Shown here piece by piece: positions 33,713 to 45,340 of a DNA stretch of 64,000 nucleotides. Source of the stretch: Fomes fomentarius (taxonomy: Eukaryota; Basidiomycota; Agaricomycetes; Polyporales; Polyporaceae). The stretch is taken from NCBI GenBank assembly GCA_022606135.1, contig JABYQN010000001.1, forward strand, positions 2,976,001-3,040,000, in the 5' to 3' direction. The notes below the pieces were generated by a model, which saw only the letters and a program-made list of their open reading frames with translations, ran no database searches and was not told the origin of the DNA. The translations under genes were made by a program, and so were the position numbers. Positions within the stretch are counted from its first letter, which is position 1. Every line of letters begins with the position of its first letter.

Positions 33713-36700
33713 ATGCATGAACGAAATCTGTCCTTGACAGCAAAAGGGAAAGCCAAGGAGAGCATACACTGGCAGATCGGTTGGTGGGATCTATGCCATT
33801 CTCTCGAGGGCACGAGGAGGTAAGACATCGTACTGTTTCTATGCGGGCGTATAGCTGCTTATCCTTACACCTCAACCAGGCCTGTACAATGGAGTAAATC
33901 GTCGGTGATATATATGGCGCATGAGGCTGAACCTCGTGTTCTTGGTCGCCATTTCCCAAGTTCCCGTCAATTTGTCTTACCGGCCCCATTACCGGTGGAC
34001 AGTTATGAGCCCCCTACCGTGCTATCCTTGTCTGCAACAGACGACTGGATGTTTGCGTATTTCCCAGGTAAAGGAGGTGCTGGCGCTGGTATTGTCTGGC
34101 AGAAGGAAGCTCAGTTGGATCACTGGTCCATGAAAGAATTATGGGAGTTCCCCATCGGACGTGGAGTGGTCACGGCTGCATGGACCTGCCCCCACCGCGA
34201 GGTTCGTGCCAAATTCTTCATGTCGTCCATTCGCCATCCTAAGCTGTCTACAGTGGATTGTCTCGGACGCGTGCTCCTCCAGTCGTCTTCCGGCTATTGG
34301 CCCACTCACGCCTTTTGGAAACCCGATGTTGTTGCTAGTCATCGAATCACACTGGCTTCGCGTTTACCACATGACTCCAGGGAAGGCGCAACTATTGGGA
34401 CCTGTCCCTCTATTACAACCAACGGTTGGTCCCAGTAGTCCGCCATCGAATTCCAATGACCCCAAGAAGCAACTACATCCGGACCTCGATACCAGCACGT
34501 TCGGTCAACTTGGCGGTGACAGAATCTGTACAAAGGCAGCTATTGGTCTTGGCTATCAAGGTACGTAGGTCTAGCCACACACGGGTTAGTCTTCACTGAC
34601 TGGTACAGAGTCAACCATTTTGATTGCGATGCGCTCGCGGCTCTTGCCTCCCCAACAACCCCAGAGCTCTACAGATCTCGGCTTGCCTTTGGATGTCAGC
34701 CAAACGCAATTTTCGGAGACCTCCCATGCAGCAGAGTGGGAAGTATGGGGCGAAGAGCAGACAATCTTGCTGTGTGAAGTACGCATCGAATATCGGGGTG
34801 GACAGCCACGTGAGTTTCCACACACGATGTAGTGGTCTTGCCACTGACTCATATGTTTTCAAGCGATTCTAAGTCACGCTCTGCCTCCTATATACCATCC
34901 TGACTCGCACCTGGTCGATCTGGTTTTCCATTGTCCCCCGCCGCCTCCAGGCGGCAAGCCGGAGTCCAAAGCCAAAGTCCGCTCACTGTCCCTAGTCGCC
35001 ACGTTTTACGATGCGGAAGATTGTGCGTTGGCGTCCTCAAGTTGTGATGGTCCTCTTGATAACCTACGTTGCCGTCCCAGACTCGTCGTTGCCAAAGTCC
35101 GAGATCGTTTCGTACGCATTCGTTGCCACGGGTCAACCCTCCTCGATGTATTGGGTGAGTTCTAGTTATTTATCTGTACAGGCTGACTTATTGAACATCG
35201 TCATCTAGCATCTTGTAGGGCAAGCGTCACGTCCTGTCTACAACAAGATTCTATCATTTGTCCTACCGTCAAAGTCCCGAGACGGGCTACTGGTAGGGTT
35301 CTTGGATGCAGGCGGATTCCTTCCTCGTCGGAAGTCCAAAACGAAGGAAACCACGACGGGCGCAATTGAGGTGCTGAAGTTGTGAGCAACAATGAGATTG
35401 TTGCTCACCAGTTGGTTGATTGCGATGGTGTTAGATCCGACCTGAGCACACACGAAGACTGGGAAAGTGTCCCAATACACTCCCATGTCGAGGCCGGGAC
35501 AGTCGATGGTAAGTCTACTTAGTGCTCTTTCAATCGCCACATCCGAGCGTAACGTGTGCATCTTACGTAGTGCCCGTCAGTGTCGCCTTGTCACCCAACG
35601 ACACTCTCATCTGCTGCATCTCCTCCCCCTTCTTGGGCTCTCACCAATCGATACAGATCTTGCCCCGACGTGTATCAGGCGATAGCTCTCTTGCACTGGG
35701 AACTCTGCAAGGGGACCTTTCCAAGCACCTCGTCGCCGCAATCCATGCGCGATATACTCCCTCGGATATTGTGCACGCGCTCGCAGCACCCTCATTGCCA
35801 ACGCAGGCCACTGTTGAGACACTGCACAAAACGCTTATCACGATGGAGACAGATTCATACGGGCACATGGAGATGTGGATTGTTGACATCTTAGGAGTTG
35901 CTGCGGAAGTATACAGGTGAGTATCTGTTCTTCTGACATCATTTTAGTTTCTTCATGGCTTCTCTTCCAGTGCCCGAACACAGCGGTTAGAGAGGAGTCC
36001 TGACCGAGAGCTGTGTGCAGCCCGTTGGCAGACGGTATATGAGATATTGTCTATCTCTGCGTGCTGCGGGGCCTTTGATATGTGTCGGGAGGGCGATTCG
36101 TACGACCTTGGTGATTCCTTTCGCTTTCGTCGCACTGACAAGAGAACTGATGTAGAGACATATATAGACGCTGTGTGGCAGCTGCTCGGGACGACGAACT
36201 GGGTTATCGAACTGGTTGAAAAGCTCTTCAAAGAATGTATTTTCGTAGGAGAAGGATCTGACTCCAGCCCCACCACGGCCGGACAGCAGGAGTCATCCAA
36301 AGGTACCATACTCTGCGCGTTATGCGACGGATTGTGTCTGAGTTGCCCTTCTCTGCTCTGCTTCTTTCAGGTGCACCTTTGGACAATCCTGTCTTCCTCC
36401 ACATAATGCACCCATATGCACTGGGCCGCCTCCATACGGCCGTCGAGCACATTAAGCGCTTTCACGACCAAGTGGCAAAAACCAGTGCCAAAGGCGAGAA
36501 CTCGCAGATCGCTAAAGACTTCCTCATGGACATCACCGAGGGCTCTGGCATCGACCTCCAGCTCCTGGGACCGCTCCTTGCAGAGATCGTGCAGGAGAGC
36601 AAGAACATGAACAGTGAGCGCACATATCCTCCATGTCGCCTGAACCCGTCTCATCGTGTCCGTCAGAGCAAGACCTCCAGCGGAGTCTCGCCACCACTTC

Positions 36701-37082
36701 CCCCGTACCCGCACTCGCGCCGCACGTGCGCAAAGTTATCGACAAGATATCAAAATCTAAGGCGATCGACCGGGCACGCTTGTTCATCAAACCCTCAGAC
36801 CTCTCCGACGGGATCACGCGCCTTACGCTGTCGGACCCAGCTGCGGGGGCACAATTGACTGCATGGAAAGACAAGAACGTGGACGTGGTGAAGAAGATTG
36901 CGCTATTACAGCGTGACAAAAAGACTGCAAGCGTTTGTGTACGATGCGGCGGGCGGTCGCAGGTGCCTTCCGAGAGGAAGCTCGGCACAGAGGGTTCACT
37001 CAGTAGGTGGCAAACGTGGGAGAAGAGTTGGCAGTTGCGATGTGTGTGTGGTGGGATGTGGTCTGCTAGTTTGCTCTCGTAG
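33713..37082 (+). CDS. MED16: Mediator complex subunit 16
   Basis: Twelve exons: 33713-33819, 33880-34201, 34254-34560, 34609-34809, 34864-35022, 35081-35154, 35209-35381, 35435-35508, 35571-35916, 35971-36302, 36371-36613 and 36667-37082 (917 aa). Med16 sits in the Mediator tail and relays activators to RNA polymerase II. Family-like segments: WQIGWWDLCHSLEGTRR, MAHEAEPRVLGRHFPSSRQ, TDDWMFAYFPG, PMLLLVIESHWLRVYHM, and a helical C-terminal domain from ~600. It ends in a zinc-ribbon-like tail, CVRCGG...W...C.CGG. All twelve phases agree. An ATG further 5' cannot be excluded, since the frame is open upstream to ~33605. It shares a ~300-bp upstream region with the PAC3-like gene. Confidence 0.85.
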
Positions 37083-37211
37083 TGTTCGTGCTAGGAAGTA
37101 TATTGGCCCTTCTACGTTTTGAGGAGTGTAATTCAATCAATGTGATTACGGCTGCGTCTAGTTTGTCTAGGATATACTAATGCAAAGGGAGTAGCGTGCG
37201 GGTGTGATGTC

Positions 37212-38081
37212 TTACGGAGTATTGTCTCCGTCGCTGTGCGGTTGTCCCCTCTCTCGACGTTCCTCCTCTAGCACGGCTATTCGATCGAGAGCCTCGTCTC
37301 GCTGTTTCTTCAATACTCTCAGATACTCATCGTCTGAGAGTTTCCTGAACCCAACGACACTCATGAGGCGATCCAGAATAGACAATCGTGTTTCCCCTGT
37401 ACTCTCTGTCGGCGAAGATATAGGAGTATCTCTTTGTGGTCGCGACTCCTGAAGTTTGCGGGAGACGAACTTGACTCTCATGATGCCGAACTCGTTGAAA
37501 CCCCATTGTAGGATCGTACAGATGATCGCACCTGTCCGCGCACCGGCCCATAATCTGGTAGGCCCGTCTGCGGAACGCTCGTCAGGTGCATACAGGGTGT
37601 GACGAAAACAGAGAACATACATTGCCATGCGTTCACAATTCCTCCGGTAAACGCGCCGCTAACGGCAGAGTCAGGAATGCGGAGCATCCGTAAGTGGGTC
37701 CATGAAGGTTGTGAGAGTGTGCTTGACGAGCCTTGGGCAGACTCCTCCGTGCGCGAGGCAGCTTGGATGAGGGGTGTGACGAGCACTTCACGTATGCCTG
37801 AGCGAACAGGAGACTCATGTGGTTTATCCATGGACTCAAGGATGTTAGTGGTACGCACTGAAGAATATAGTCCCTGCTATCCCCCCATTCACCGCTGCTG
37901 ACAACGCGAGTGGGCTTGGGTGACGCGACCCCCGGTAGAGCGCATGGACCGCGGTGAAGGTCGCAGCTGCAAAGGCTGTTCAACATGGTCAGCGTTCTGC
38001 GGCGACGAGATAGACATGCAGAACGAACTCGCATGTAGCGGCTGCACCCTTAGCGACGTTGACGGGCGTGGCGGGGTCCAT
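37212..38081 (-). CDS. Small multi-pass membrane protein, Tim17-like
   Basis: Four minus-strand exons: 38081-38048, 37966-37859, 37797-37621 and 37567-37212 (224 aa). Gly-rich hydrophobic helices such as LALSAAVNGGIAGTIFF, SAVSGAFTGGIVNAW and GARTGAIICTILQWGFNEFG recall Tim17/22/23-type proteins, where GxxxG helices pack in the inner mitochondrial membrane. A coiled, charged C-terminus follows (RVLKKQRDEALDRIAVLEEE). The first acceptor is ambiguous: AACAG or TTTGCAG nine bases apart, both in frame. The first intron starts GTGCAG and contains a CTGACC branch site. Function is inferred from helix pattern only. Confidence 0.65.
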
Positions 38082-38215
38082 GGGGGACGTCGTGGACGCG
38101 TGAGGTGAGAGATAGGGCGCGTTGGGCGTCTGTCGCGTCTTCTCCACAAACCACGTCTCTCGCCTGCCCGACGTCGACGCCGAGCTCGCTTCCACGTAAA
38201 TTCTCGACCATCGCC
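38082..38215. promoter_or_regulatory. Very short bidirectional promoter
   Basis: 134 bp separates the start codons of the Tim17-like gene (-) and the F-box gene (+). No TATA box seen. Confidence 0.5.
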
Positions 38216-39523
38216 ATGGACCAGGACAACCACTTGGCGCCGCCTCGTGCTGAGCTACCAGCGGAACTGCTGCTCGAGATTTTTGAACTGGCCACCTACA
38301 TTCCTGGAGCATACACCCACAGCGATCAACAGGCCTTTGTTGCGTTCACTCAAGATCACCATGGAATAAGTATACGTCGCCGACACCGCGAAGCTACCGA
38401 CACTATGCTCTCAGCCAGTTGCGTCTGCAAGAGCTGGTACCCTCTCGCTCTAGAGTTCCTCTTCAAGTACATTCTCATCAAGAGCGGCGCACACGCCGTG
38501 GAAATTGCTAGTGCCCTGATATATCACGCTTCCCGTGCCGCATCTGGCGTTCTGTCTATGGCCCCCGGTCGCAAAGCTGTACGGCTCGAGCTGGGGATGG
38601 AAGGCAACCATGTCTGGACGAAACACCATTATAACGCCCTCGAGCATATCATGATTGCCTGCCCCTGCTTGTCTGTGATTTCCACGGCGTTCACAGTCAA
38701 AGGCTTTCTTACACATCGCTTCTTTCGAACCATGCAATTCGCGCGAAACCTCCGAAGGCTGGAGCTCGCAGGCAACATCGTTCCCCTGCGGGAAGCTATT
38801 CATTGGCTGCCAAGGGATGTCTCTAGATCTCTGGAAGCCCTCTGGCTACAGCTGACCCCAGCCGGTACAAGGCTCGAGCTGCTGCATCCTGTTGTTTCGC
38901 CCCGTCTTCGCCACCTCGTTATGAGCGGCTCTTGCACTGCACCTTCTTCTCTATGGACCATGCCCGTTCTCCGAACGCTCTGTATCGACCCAGACAGTCC
39001 TCTATTCGACCAGCGATCCGGTTCGGAAGCATTCAACAAGTATTTGACCGGTCCAGGAGCACAGTTGCAGTACTTCAGCGCTAAATCCTACACACACCTC
39101 GGCGTCAGGCTCTGTCCCAACCTCTCCGAATGCACGCTCACATTCGTCGAGCTCAAAGCACAGTTTCCTCACTCTTTCCCTACCTCGCCCTCACTCCGCT
39201 GCATCAACATCATCATCAAATTATGCAATGGTGCGCCAGCCGGCGGAGCATTGCATCTCGGTGTTACTCCTTTGACAACCTGGCTACTGGAGGGATGGGA
39301 TACTGGCCGACTTCCTTCTCTGAAAGCTGTCCGGTTCCTCGTGCCTCTTCAGCAACATGCGCTAGTGCGCCCTGAGCGCGATCTACTGGCGATCAGGACT
39401 TTGATGAAGGAATGCAAGGCTCGCGGTGTCAATCTCATGGCCTCCGTTGGCGCGGACGAGCACACTGCGGACATCTGGCGACCGTTGGCTATCGAACATA
39501 TGCCATTAGGAACGTCTACGTGA
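38216..39523 (+). CDS. F-box protein, single exon
   Basis: 435 aa, no intron. The ATG at 38216 (MDQDNHLAPPRAELPAE) is preferred over an in-frame extension to 38105 because the F-box starts right after it. F-box: LPAELLLEIFELATYIP ... SCVCKSWYPLALEFLFKYI. The rest has weak leucine-rich repeat character (ARNLRRLELAGNIVPL, SLEALWLQL, PRLRHLVMSG). It is the common Agaricomycete orphan type, expected to bind Skp1 and present a target to the SCF ligase. The N-terminal half has an inserted His/Arg-rich loop between the two halves of the F-box. Confidence 0.85.
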   Translation: MDQDNHLAPPRAELPAELLLEIFELATYIPGAYTHSDQQAFVAFTQDHHGISIRRRHREATDTMLSASCVCKSWYPLALEFLFKYILIKSGAHAVEIASALIYHASRAASGVLSMAPGRKAVRLELGMEGNHVWTKHHYNALEHIMIACPCLSVISTAFTVKGFLTHRFFRTMQFARNLRRLELAGNIVPLREAIHWLPRDVSRSLEALWLQLTPAGTRLELLHPVVSPRLRHLVMSGSCTAPSSLWTMPVLRTLCIDPDSPLFDQRSGSEAFNKYLTGPGAQLQYFSAKSYTHLGVRLCPNLSECTLTFVELKAQFPHSFPTSPSLRCINIIIKLCNGAPAGGALHLGVTPLTTWLLEGWDTGRLPSLKAVRFLVPLQQHALVRPERDLLAIRTLMKECKARGVNLMASVGADEHTADIWRPLAIEHMPLGTST

Positions 39524-39878
39524 GATGAGTGATACCAGCAGGAAAAGCTTTGCTCAAGGTTTACCAACTGAACCGCAGGCACGTTCCCTATATGCGTTGA
39601 TCTGGTAGTATTCCTGTATCGCTACATTTGACCAGACTGTCAAGCTATCCGTCTCCGTACAATGAAGATACAGAACGCCGATTCCGATCTCAAAGTGTCC
39701 TGAGCCGTGGTAACCGCCCCGGCAAGTGGGTAAGAACCAGACTTTCGTCATTTCTATCAGGTTGCCTTGCGACTTACGTGTGGTTGATGATTCCTGCTGA
39801 GGGTGAGATGAGAGCGATTCAAACGATATATGCAATTCATCTTTCATGATCACAGGGTACAAGGGGAGCAAGCTCAGT
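39524..39878. other. Short intergenic gap
   Basis: 355 bp with no gene seen, between the convergent F-box gene and the 81-aa protein. Confidence 0.5.
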
Positions 39879-40124
39879 TTAGGAGTGGGTGATGTTTGTG
39901 AAGCTGTGGAAGGTGACCGTAGAGTTCACCGGGACATACACGCCCGCGCGTTGGGTGTCGTTGGAGTTCTTGAACGCAACAAGCTCCCACCCGTCGCGGG
40001 TCCACGACTCGCGGGCACTTGCGGCGACCTTGAACCAGTTGTCATCGGCGCTGCTCCTGCTGTACTTGGAGACGAACGCGGACACGTCTTGTCCGGACGA
40101 GTTGATTACGATGATGCTGCCCAT
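39879..40124 (-). CDS. 81-aa protein, unrecognised family (copy 1)
   Basis: Single minus-strand exon starting MGSIIVINSSG and ending FTNITHS. It alternates hydrophobic and polar residues like a beta-sandwich (VSAFVSKYS, DDNWFKVAA, RESWTRDGWELVAFKN, AGVYVPVNSTVTF) and has no cysteine and no signal peptide, so it should be a soluble intracellular protein. A related copy is encoded at 50340-50588 on the same strand. A TATA box lies 234 bp upstream, with a spliceable 5' leader (GTGAGC...CCGCAG) between, which supports real expression. Function unknown. Confidence 0.75.
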   Translation of the reverse strand: MGSIIVINSSGQDVSAFVSKYSRSSADDNWFKVAASARESWTRDGWELVAFKNSNDTQRAGVYVPVNSTVTFHSFTNITHS

Positions 40125-40357
40125 TCTAGAAAAGAGTGGAACAATGTAAGCACCAGCACAGACGGCTACACTAGACAACGGACTTCTGGTATGTGCTCTG
40201 GTATTTGGTGTTTTAGGTGTCGAGGTCGAGAGTGGAGCGTAAACTGAAGTAGTGCAGGTCAGTCTTCAAACTTCTGCGGTATTAGGAGAAATGTGCTCAC
40301 GTTGAGGTTTACTTGTGATTGGGATTGCTGGGGCACCTACTTCGCGGTAAGCCACCC

Positions 40358-40364
40358 TTATATA
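40358..40364 (-). promoter_or_regulatory. TATA box for the 81-aa gene
   Basis: Minus-strand TATATAA, 234 bases before the ATG at 40124. Most of the distance can be a leader with a small intron. Confidence 0.5.
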
Positions 40365-40690
40365 CCATCCCTGCCAAGTGTTCAATGCCCGGAGGAGTGG
40401 TGGAAGAATGGGTCACACTACGAGTTCCGGATTCTAGCCGACGTCGGGTACCGTCTAGTCTAGCACATGTCCACGACGTAGAGCAGCTCTTCTTGAGACA
40501 AACAGGCAGCCAGGCGGCCATCCGATGGCGCAAGTGCACGAAAAATCACTGAACACCGGAGGTGATCTTCTTCTCGCACCGGTGTTCGCAATACGCATGC
40601 AACTTGAAGTCGATTGGCCGGGGTCTCGAGTGCAGTCATGTCTCTCGGATGGAGAACAGATCCGTCTTGGCGGTCACACCCGGGGACACA

Positions 40691-40720
40691 TGTCGACACG
40701 CGTCGACACGCGTCGACACA
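40691..40720. repeat. 10-bp tandem repeat, three copies
   Basis: Three adjacent near-identical decamers of the form CGTCGACACG. Each contains a SalI-type palindrome GTCGAC. No function is apparent. Confidence 0.75.
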
Positions 40721-41444
40721 GAAGAGCACGTCGTTTCTCTATCAGGGATAATACATGACCGGTGCAAACTCGAGTGATAAACGCCAGGAGACAAGAGCCG
40801 GCGGTTGTCCTCACATGGCCGGTGAATTTCAGAGTCTCAACGTCTTCCTTGCACGATCACGCATTAATTGCGCGACATGGTGACACACATGTAGGTGGGC
40901 ACGCTCTGGCTGTTGTATCATTTGATCATCTGAACAAAACTGGAAACTGACTATTGCAAGGGTGGGGGTGCTGCCAGTGGCTGACTGACTTCTCTGAATG
41001 CTGTTCATTTCTCCGTTGCTGAGGAAAATGCCCTTCAGTCCGAATTCAGCCCGCGACTTACGGAGCAAACCACAGCCGAATGCATCTGCACAAGTCTGAC
41101 GAAAGAGTAGACCCCGTCGGACGCACTGCCTGCACACCTAAGCCTGATCACCAGTGGTAGGGGCGCATACATCTGCTGTACTGAGGAACCGATCCTCACT
41201 TCGCCCTGTCCTCAACAGGCCTGCAGATTGCTAGCCCAGACTACCTGATTTCTTTCCATCCCGAATGGCGGATTAGTGTGACCCTTTTCACTGCTCGCCG
41301 AGTCGTCCCTTCCTTATGGTCCTAAAAGCGTACTGACCCGAGCTTGCGCAACTTGAAGACGAGAACCTGAAATTAGATGCGAAATGTATTCTAAACCGCC
41401 CTACAAAGAAACAAAGTTCATCATCATCCAGTCGTATCGCATCG

Positions 41445-44019
41445 CTAAACCTCCACTTTTCCGGTGCTGGACCCTACGTGCTCCTCTTCCTCGGCCACCC
41501 CCTGAGACTCGTCGTCGCTAACCACGTCCTCCATCTCCCGTGGCAGGATTATGTTTAGCAAAGAGGCGACGATGCCTGCGGCCAGGACTGCAAGCGGATC
41601 GATTCGCGTCAGTCCACACTGGCAAATCGCCGTAAAAAGGATGATGATGAAGACGTACAGGGGGTACTCAGGATAATCGTGATCGAGTTGAAGAGACCCT
41701 CGAGGCCACTGCTCGGGTTGTCCACACCGTCAAACAGGTGCGTGAAGATGCCCGGCACGAGGACGTCGGCGAGGCCGAACGAGAGCGCCGCGGCGAGCAC
41801 GAACCGGTCGCGGCGGGTGAACTGCGCGTAGGACAGCACGCGCAGGCCGGAGACCTGGATTCCCCCGATGTCGATGCAAATCAGCACGCCTGCTCACACG
41901 TGAGGATGGTCATAGGTACGCACTGCAACCGATGAGAATAGGAATGTCGTTACGCCTCCGAGGACTGAGTTGGGGACTGATTAGGATGACCGAGCGTGAG
42001 CGCATGCGTGATATTGATCGACCCGTGTAATCGTGTGTGCGTCACTTACTAGCTAGGAAGACACCAGATATCTTGCCAAGGATGCCAAATATAATGAGGA
42101 AGCCGCAGCACCAGCGTCCCGCAGAACGGTTGGCGCAGCGCGTGATAGCAATGACACCATTGTTCTGAGATTTACGCGTCAGCCTTCATGATATACTTAT
42201 GTAAATAGTGGATGGCGACGGCACCTGAGCGAAGATCGACAGAGGCGTGACCGTGAAAAGTGCAGATATAAAGCCGCCGAGGCCATCACTCTGTAACAGG
42301 CACGTGAGCTCACGACATATCATTCACAGAGAAATAGTGGCCAGCACCGACCAGAATGCCTCCTTGGACTCGCGAGTCAAACTCAATGCCGTCTACTGGA
42401 AGGCGAGAGACCTCGGCGGACGCGGTGATATCACCGGTAGCTTCCATTGCCAAGGACACTGAACAGAGTTCAGAATTGCTTACTGGGACACTGCGAACAA
42501 AAGCATACCATAGACCGCGAGCACTGTTATGAGGTATAAGCTATCGAGCATGGAGAATCTCGGGTCCCAGATGACTCACTCGGTAGGATAGCAGGCGCAT
42601 ATACCCCAATCTTGAATGTGTGCACCCTATATGGCCTTATCAGCGCAACACCGAGCTAGGCCGAAGATATCATACTGACCAAAGGAACGTGATAACTGGC
42701 GCAGTCTTAATGCTTGACCCATCGATGTACCCCGCTGCGCCCGAGACGATGCAGCCAACGGCGAGGCCGACGATGATGCTGATGTTCTTGAGGAACGGGG
42801 AACCAAAGAGCTCCGTGAGGATGATGCTGATGAACGAGAGGAAGCCGAGGCCGATGAACTCTGGCGAGCCCCAGGGCAGCGGTCGTGGTGCGAGGGTCGT
42901 CGGGCAGAGCTGGAATATGCCGCTGGTGGGGAAGTTCTGGCACCCGCCGGCCCCACCTCCCCAGTTGAGGGCACCGGAGCTGCCCACGAGGGAAGCCCCA
43001 ATGAGCAGGATGACAGTGCCTACGCATTACATTAGGAGTCGCTCGATATTGATCAATAGGGGACTCCGCGTACCCGTCACGATTGGAGGGAAGATTCTCT
43101 TGAGAATACGAGGGGGACGAAAGCCAGGCCGATTTCGAGGAATGAGCAAATGAGAGAGGTCCCTATTCGCAATTGAACTTGATGCAAACTATCACATCGA
43201 CGCAATTGACATACCTAAGACTTTGCCGTATGCGTCTGGGCACGGATCGCGGGTGACCGTGCCATCCGCAGCGGTGGTAGACGAGCAGGTGCCATCGCGG
43301 TACATGGCGTCAAAAATCTTTTATCGTCATGAGTACATAGAATGCCGTGAGGGAAAGACGTTCTTACGGCATTGGCGGTGGAAAGGGTGGAAAAACTCGT
43401 TCCAACGACTGCGTGTGTCGTCAAAACTCGTATCCAAGTCTGCCAATTCGGGGATGCTCACCTGAGATAAGCCCAGTCCCCAGATAATACCCGCCAAAGA
43501 GTGGGATGCGCGAGAGCTGAACCAAACTCAGGATACCTGGGCGCCATGGGTGATCAACTCACGAACACGAGTCAAGCTACGTACCACATCCGATCAGCGA
43601 CGCTGAAATCATGTACGCCGACGTCGCACTATCAAGGCTGAGAGCGCTTGCGAATATAATCGGCGGCGTGATGAGGCCTGTCGGAACGGAATATCAATCG
43701 CAACCCTCGACGAAGTAGGGATCACTGTCATACCGGCAAGCATGGCGAGAGCATGTTGGAAGCCGGTAAAGATTGCCAAGGTGAGAGGGAGCTCTGCGTC
43801 CAAGGCATAGAATGGTGGAGGGCGCTTGGAGCGCTTGTAGAACGGCAGAGATGGGAGGCACAGCCAGGCATAGTCGTAATCTCCCAGCCAACCACGTCGA
43901 GTGGTCAGCTTCTCCTTGACGAAGTTCGCACGAGCGCGAAAGTCTCGCGGAGGGGACGCCACCTGAGGAGGAGGGATCGCCTTTGGATGCGAGTCGTGTA
44001 TGGAATCGGAGGACGGCAT
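41445..44019 (-). CDS. Xanthine/urate permease, NCS2 (NAT) family, UapA-like (frame break)
   Basis: Fifteen minus-strand exons: 44019-43734, 43677-43585, 43536-43462, 43408-43368, 43317-43215, 43162-43074, 43019-42680, 42626-42580, 42523-42509 (15 nt), 42458-42352, 42290-42225, 42164-42050, 41976-41924, 41854-41659 and 41587-41445 (589 aa after one base is added). UapA-type permeases import xanthine and uric acid with protons. Landmarks: GFQHALAML, GLITPPIIFAS, VVGTSFSTLS, TRDPCPDAYGKVLGT, PLPWGSPEFIGLGF, AVY...MEATGDITAS, FDSRVQGGIL and the NAT signature QNNGVIAITRCANRSAG (Q-N-x-G and T/S...R region). The frame slips in a run of five G (43112-43116, plus strand). Adding one base gives PPRILKRIFPPIVTG, so it is probably intact. 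Confidence 0.9.
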
Positions 44020-45340
44020 ACTACAGCGGCGGGAGGTGCAAGGGTGGCAGCAGCTTCGAACTGCGATTTCGTGGTATACTTATGGTTACGATTGATCCGA
44101 TGAATCCAGCAAGCTTCGAGCCCACGCAGTCCCACCTGTGGGAGATTCAGTATAGAGACCCCGAACAACCTTCCGCAAATAGAAAATAGGAATTCTTACA
44201 TCTATGTCCGTGTGGAACATCACAGTCCCGCCTCCAGGCACCCCGCCGTCTGAATGATGAGTACCAACTATTCGTTTGAGGTGACAGCTCGAGATCCCCG
44301 GCGACATCACCTCCATTCACTTCTACTAAGCTGAGAACATAAGGATCAGTGATAACGCGGAGGAACTGAGCATACGGCGATCACGCGTACATACATGTCA
44401 AGGACCTTCTTGTAATGCACATCAACTTCTTCCAAACGCCATCTTACCATATCCCGCTCGTCGTTACAGCAGCCTGCTCACAAACATCATGCGTTCCCAG
44501 AAGCATGAGAGGACGGCGGCCGGCCTAATTCAGTCCGGGCGGCCAGCATCCGCTTTGTTCCTGGAAGGACCTGAAGGTTGTCGAACTCAAGACATGAGCC
44601 GACTCTTGACTTGGGCACCGATCTCCGCTCAATTAATATGGCATATCGTCAACTTGCACAGCTCCAACAAGTTCCAAAGCTATAGCCGAAATCACCGCTC
44701 ATAACCGGCGCTCGCTTGCCGGCGGCTTGCCGAGAATGGTAATTGTGTTAGGATACTTGCCAGTAGCCCGCAACTTGAACCCTGCGCGGGTGTCATTCTC
44801 AAGCCACCAAAAATTCCAGGAGTCGACGGTAGGGGGGCTTTGGCATGGAGAGCAGGTAAGGGAGATGGCCGAAAGCCCCGAGACTGGCTGCAGGGTCGTC
44901 CTTGGCACTGTCTAGGCCACCACTGACAGTGGCTGTAAACCTTGAACTTGGAAGTTTCTGACGGTTCGCCGAATAACAGACAACGGGGCGGCTGAACGAG
45001 GACCCGACATGGAGCTTCAGGGTCAGGTACAATGTCGGTAGGTAGACAGACAGTGGTTCTCGCTGTCCGGGGCAGATGGACGAATGTCTCGAATGTTCAC
45101 GACAGAAGCTCGCTCAGCGGCATTCTAAATGCTCCCACAGATGTACTGTCCACAATTCTCATACCTTTGGCATCGCGTTGTAGCTTGATGGACTTGGGCT
45201 AAACCTTGTCAGACTTGAAGGCTCCACACGACGATCTACCAAACCAATAGATATCGATAACAACGATACACGTAGGCTTAAAGAGGTACACGATACAACC
45301 AAGACACATATCGACTAACAATGTAACACCTGAGAATAGC
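44020..45340. other. Intergenic, no supportable gene
   Basis: 1.3 kb upstream of the permease gene. A 69-codon minus-strand frame at 44699-44908 is open but matches nothing I know and has no splice partners. Confidence 0.45.

Larger units (their letters stand above)
40125..41444. other. Intergenic, no supportable gene
   Basis: 1.3 kb between the 81-aa gene promoter and the 3' end of the permease. It contains a 10-bp tandem repeat (40691-40720). Short open frames look spurious. Confidence 0.5.

Noticed and set aside
42620..43153. 177-codon plus-strand open frame
   Set aside because: It is antisense to the longest exon of the UapA-like permease; its translation is low-complexity and matches nothing.
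44699..44908. 69-codon minus-strand open frame
   Set aside because: It has a plausible composition but no start context, splice partner or known relative.
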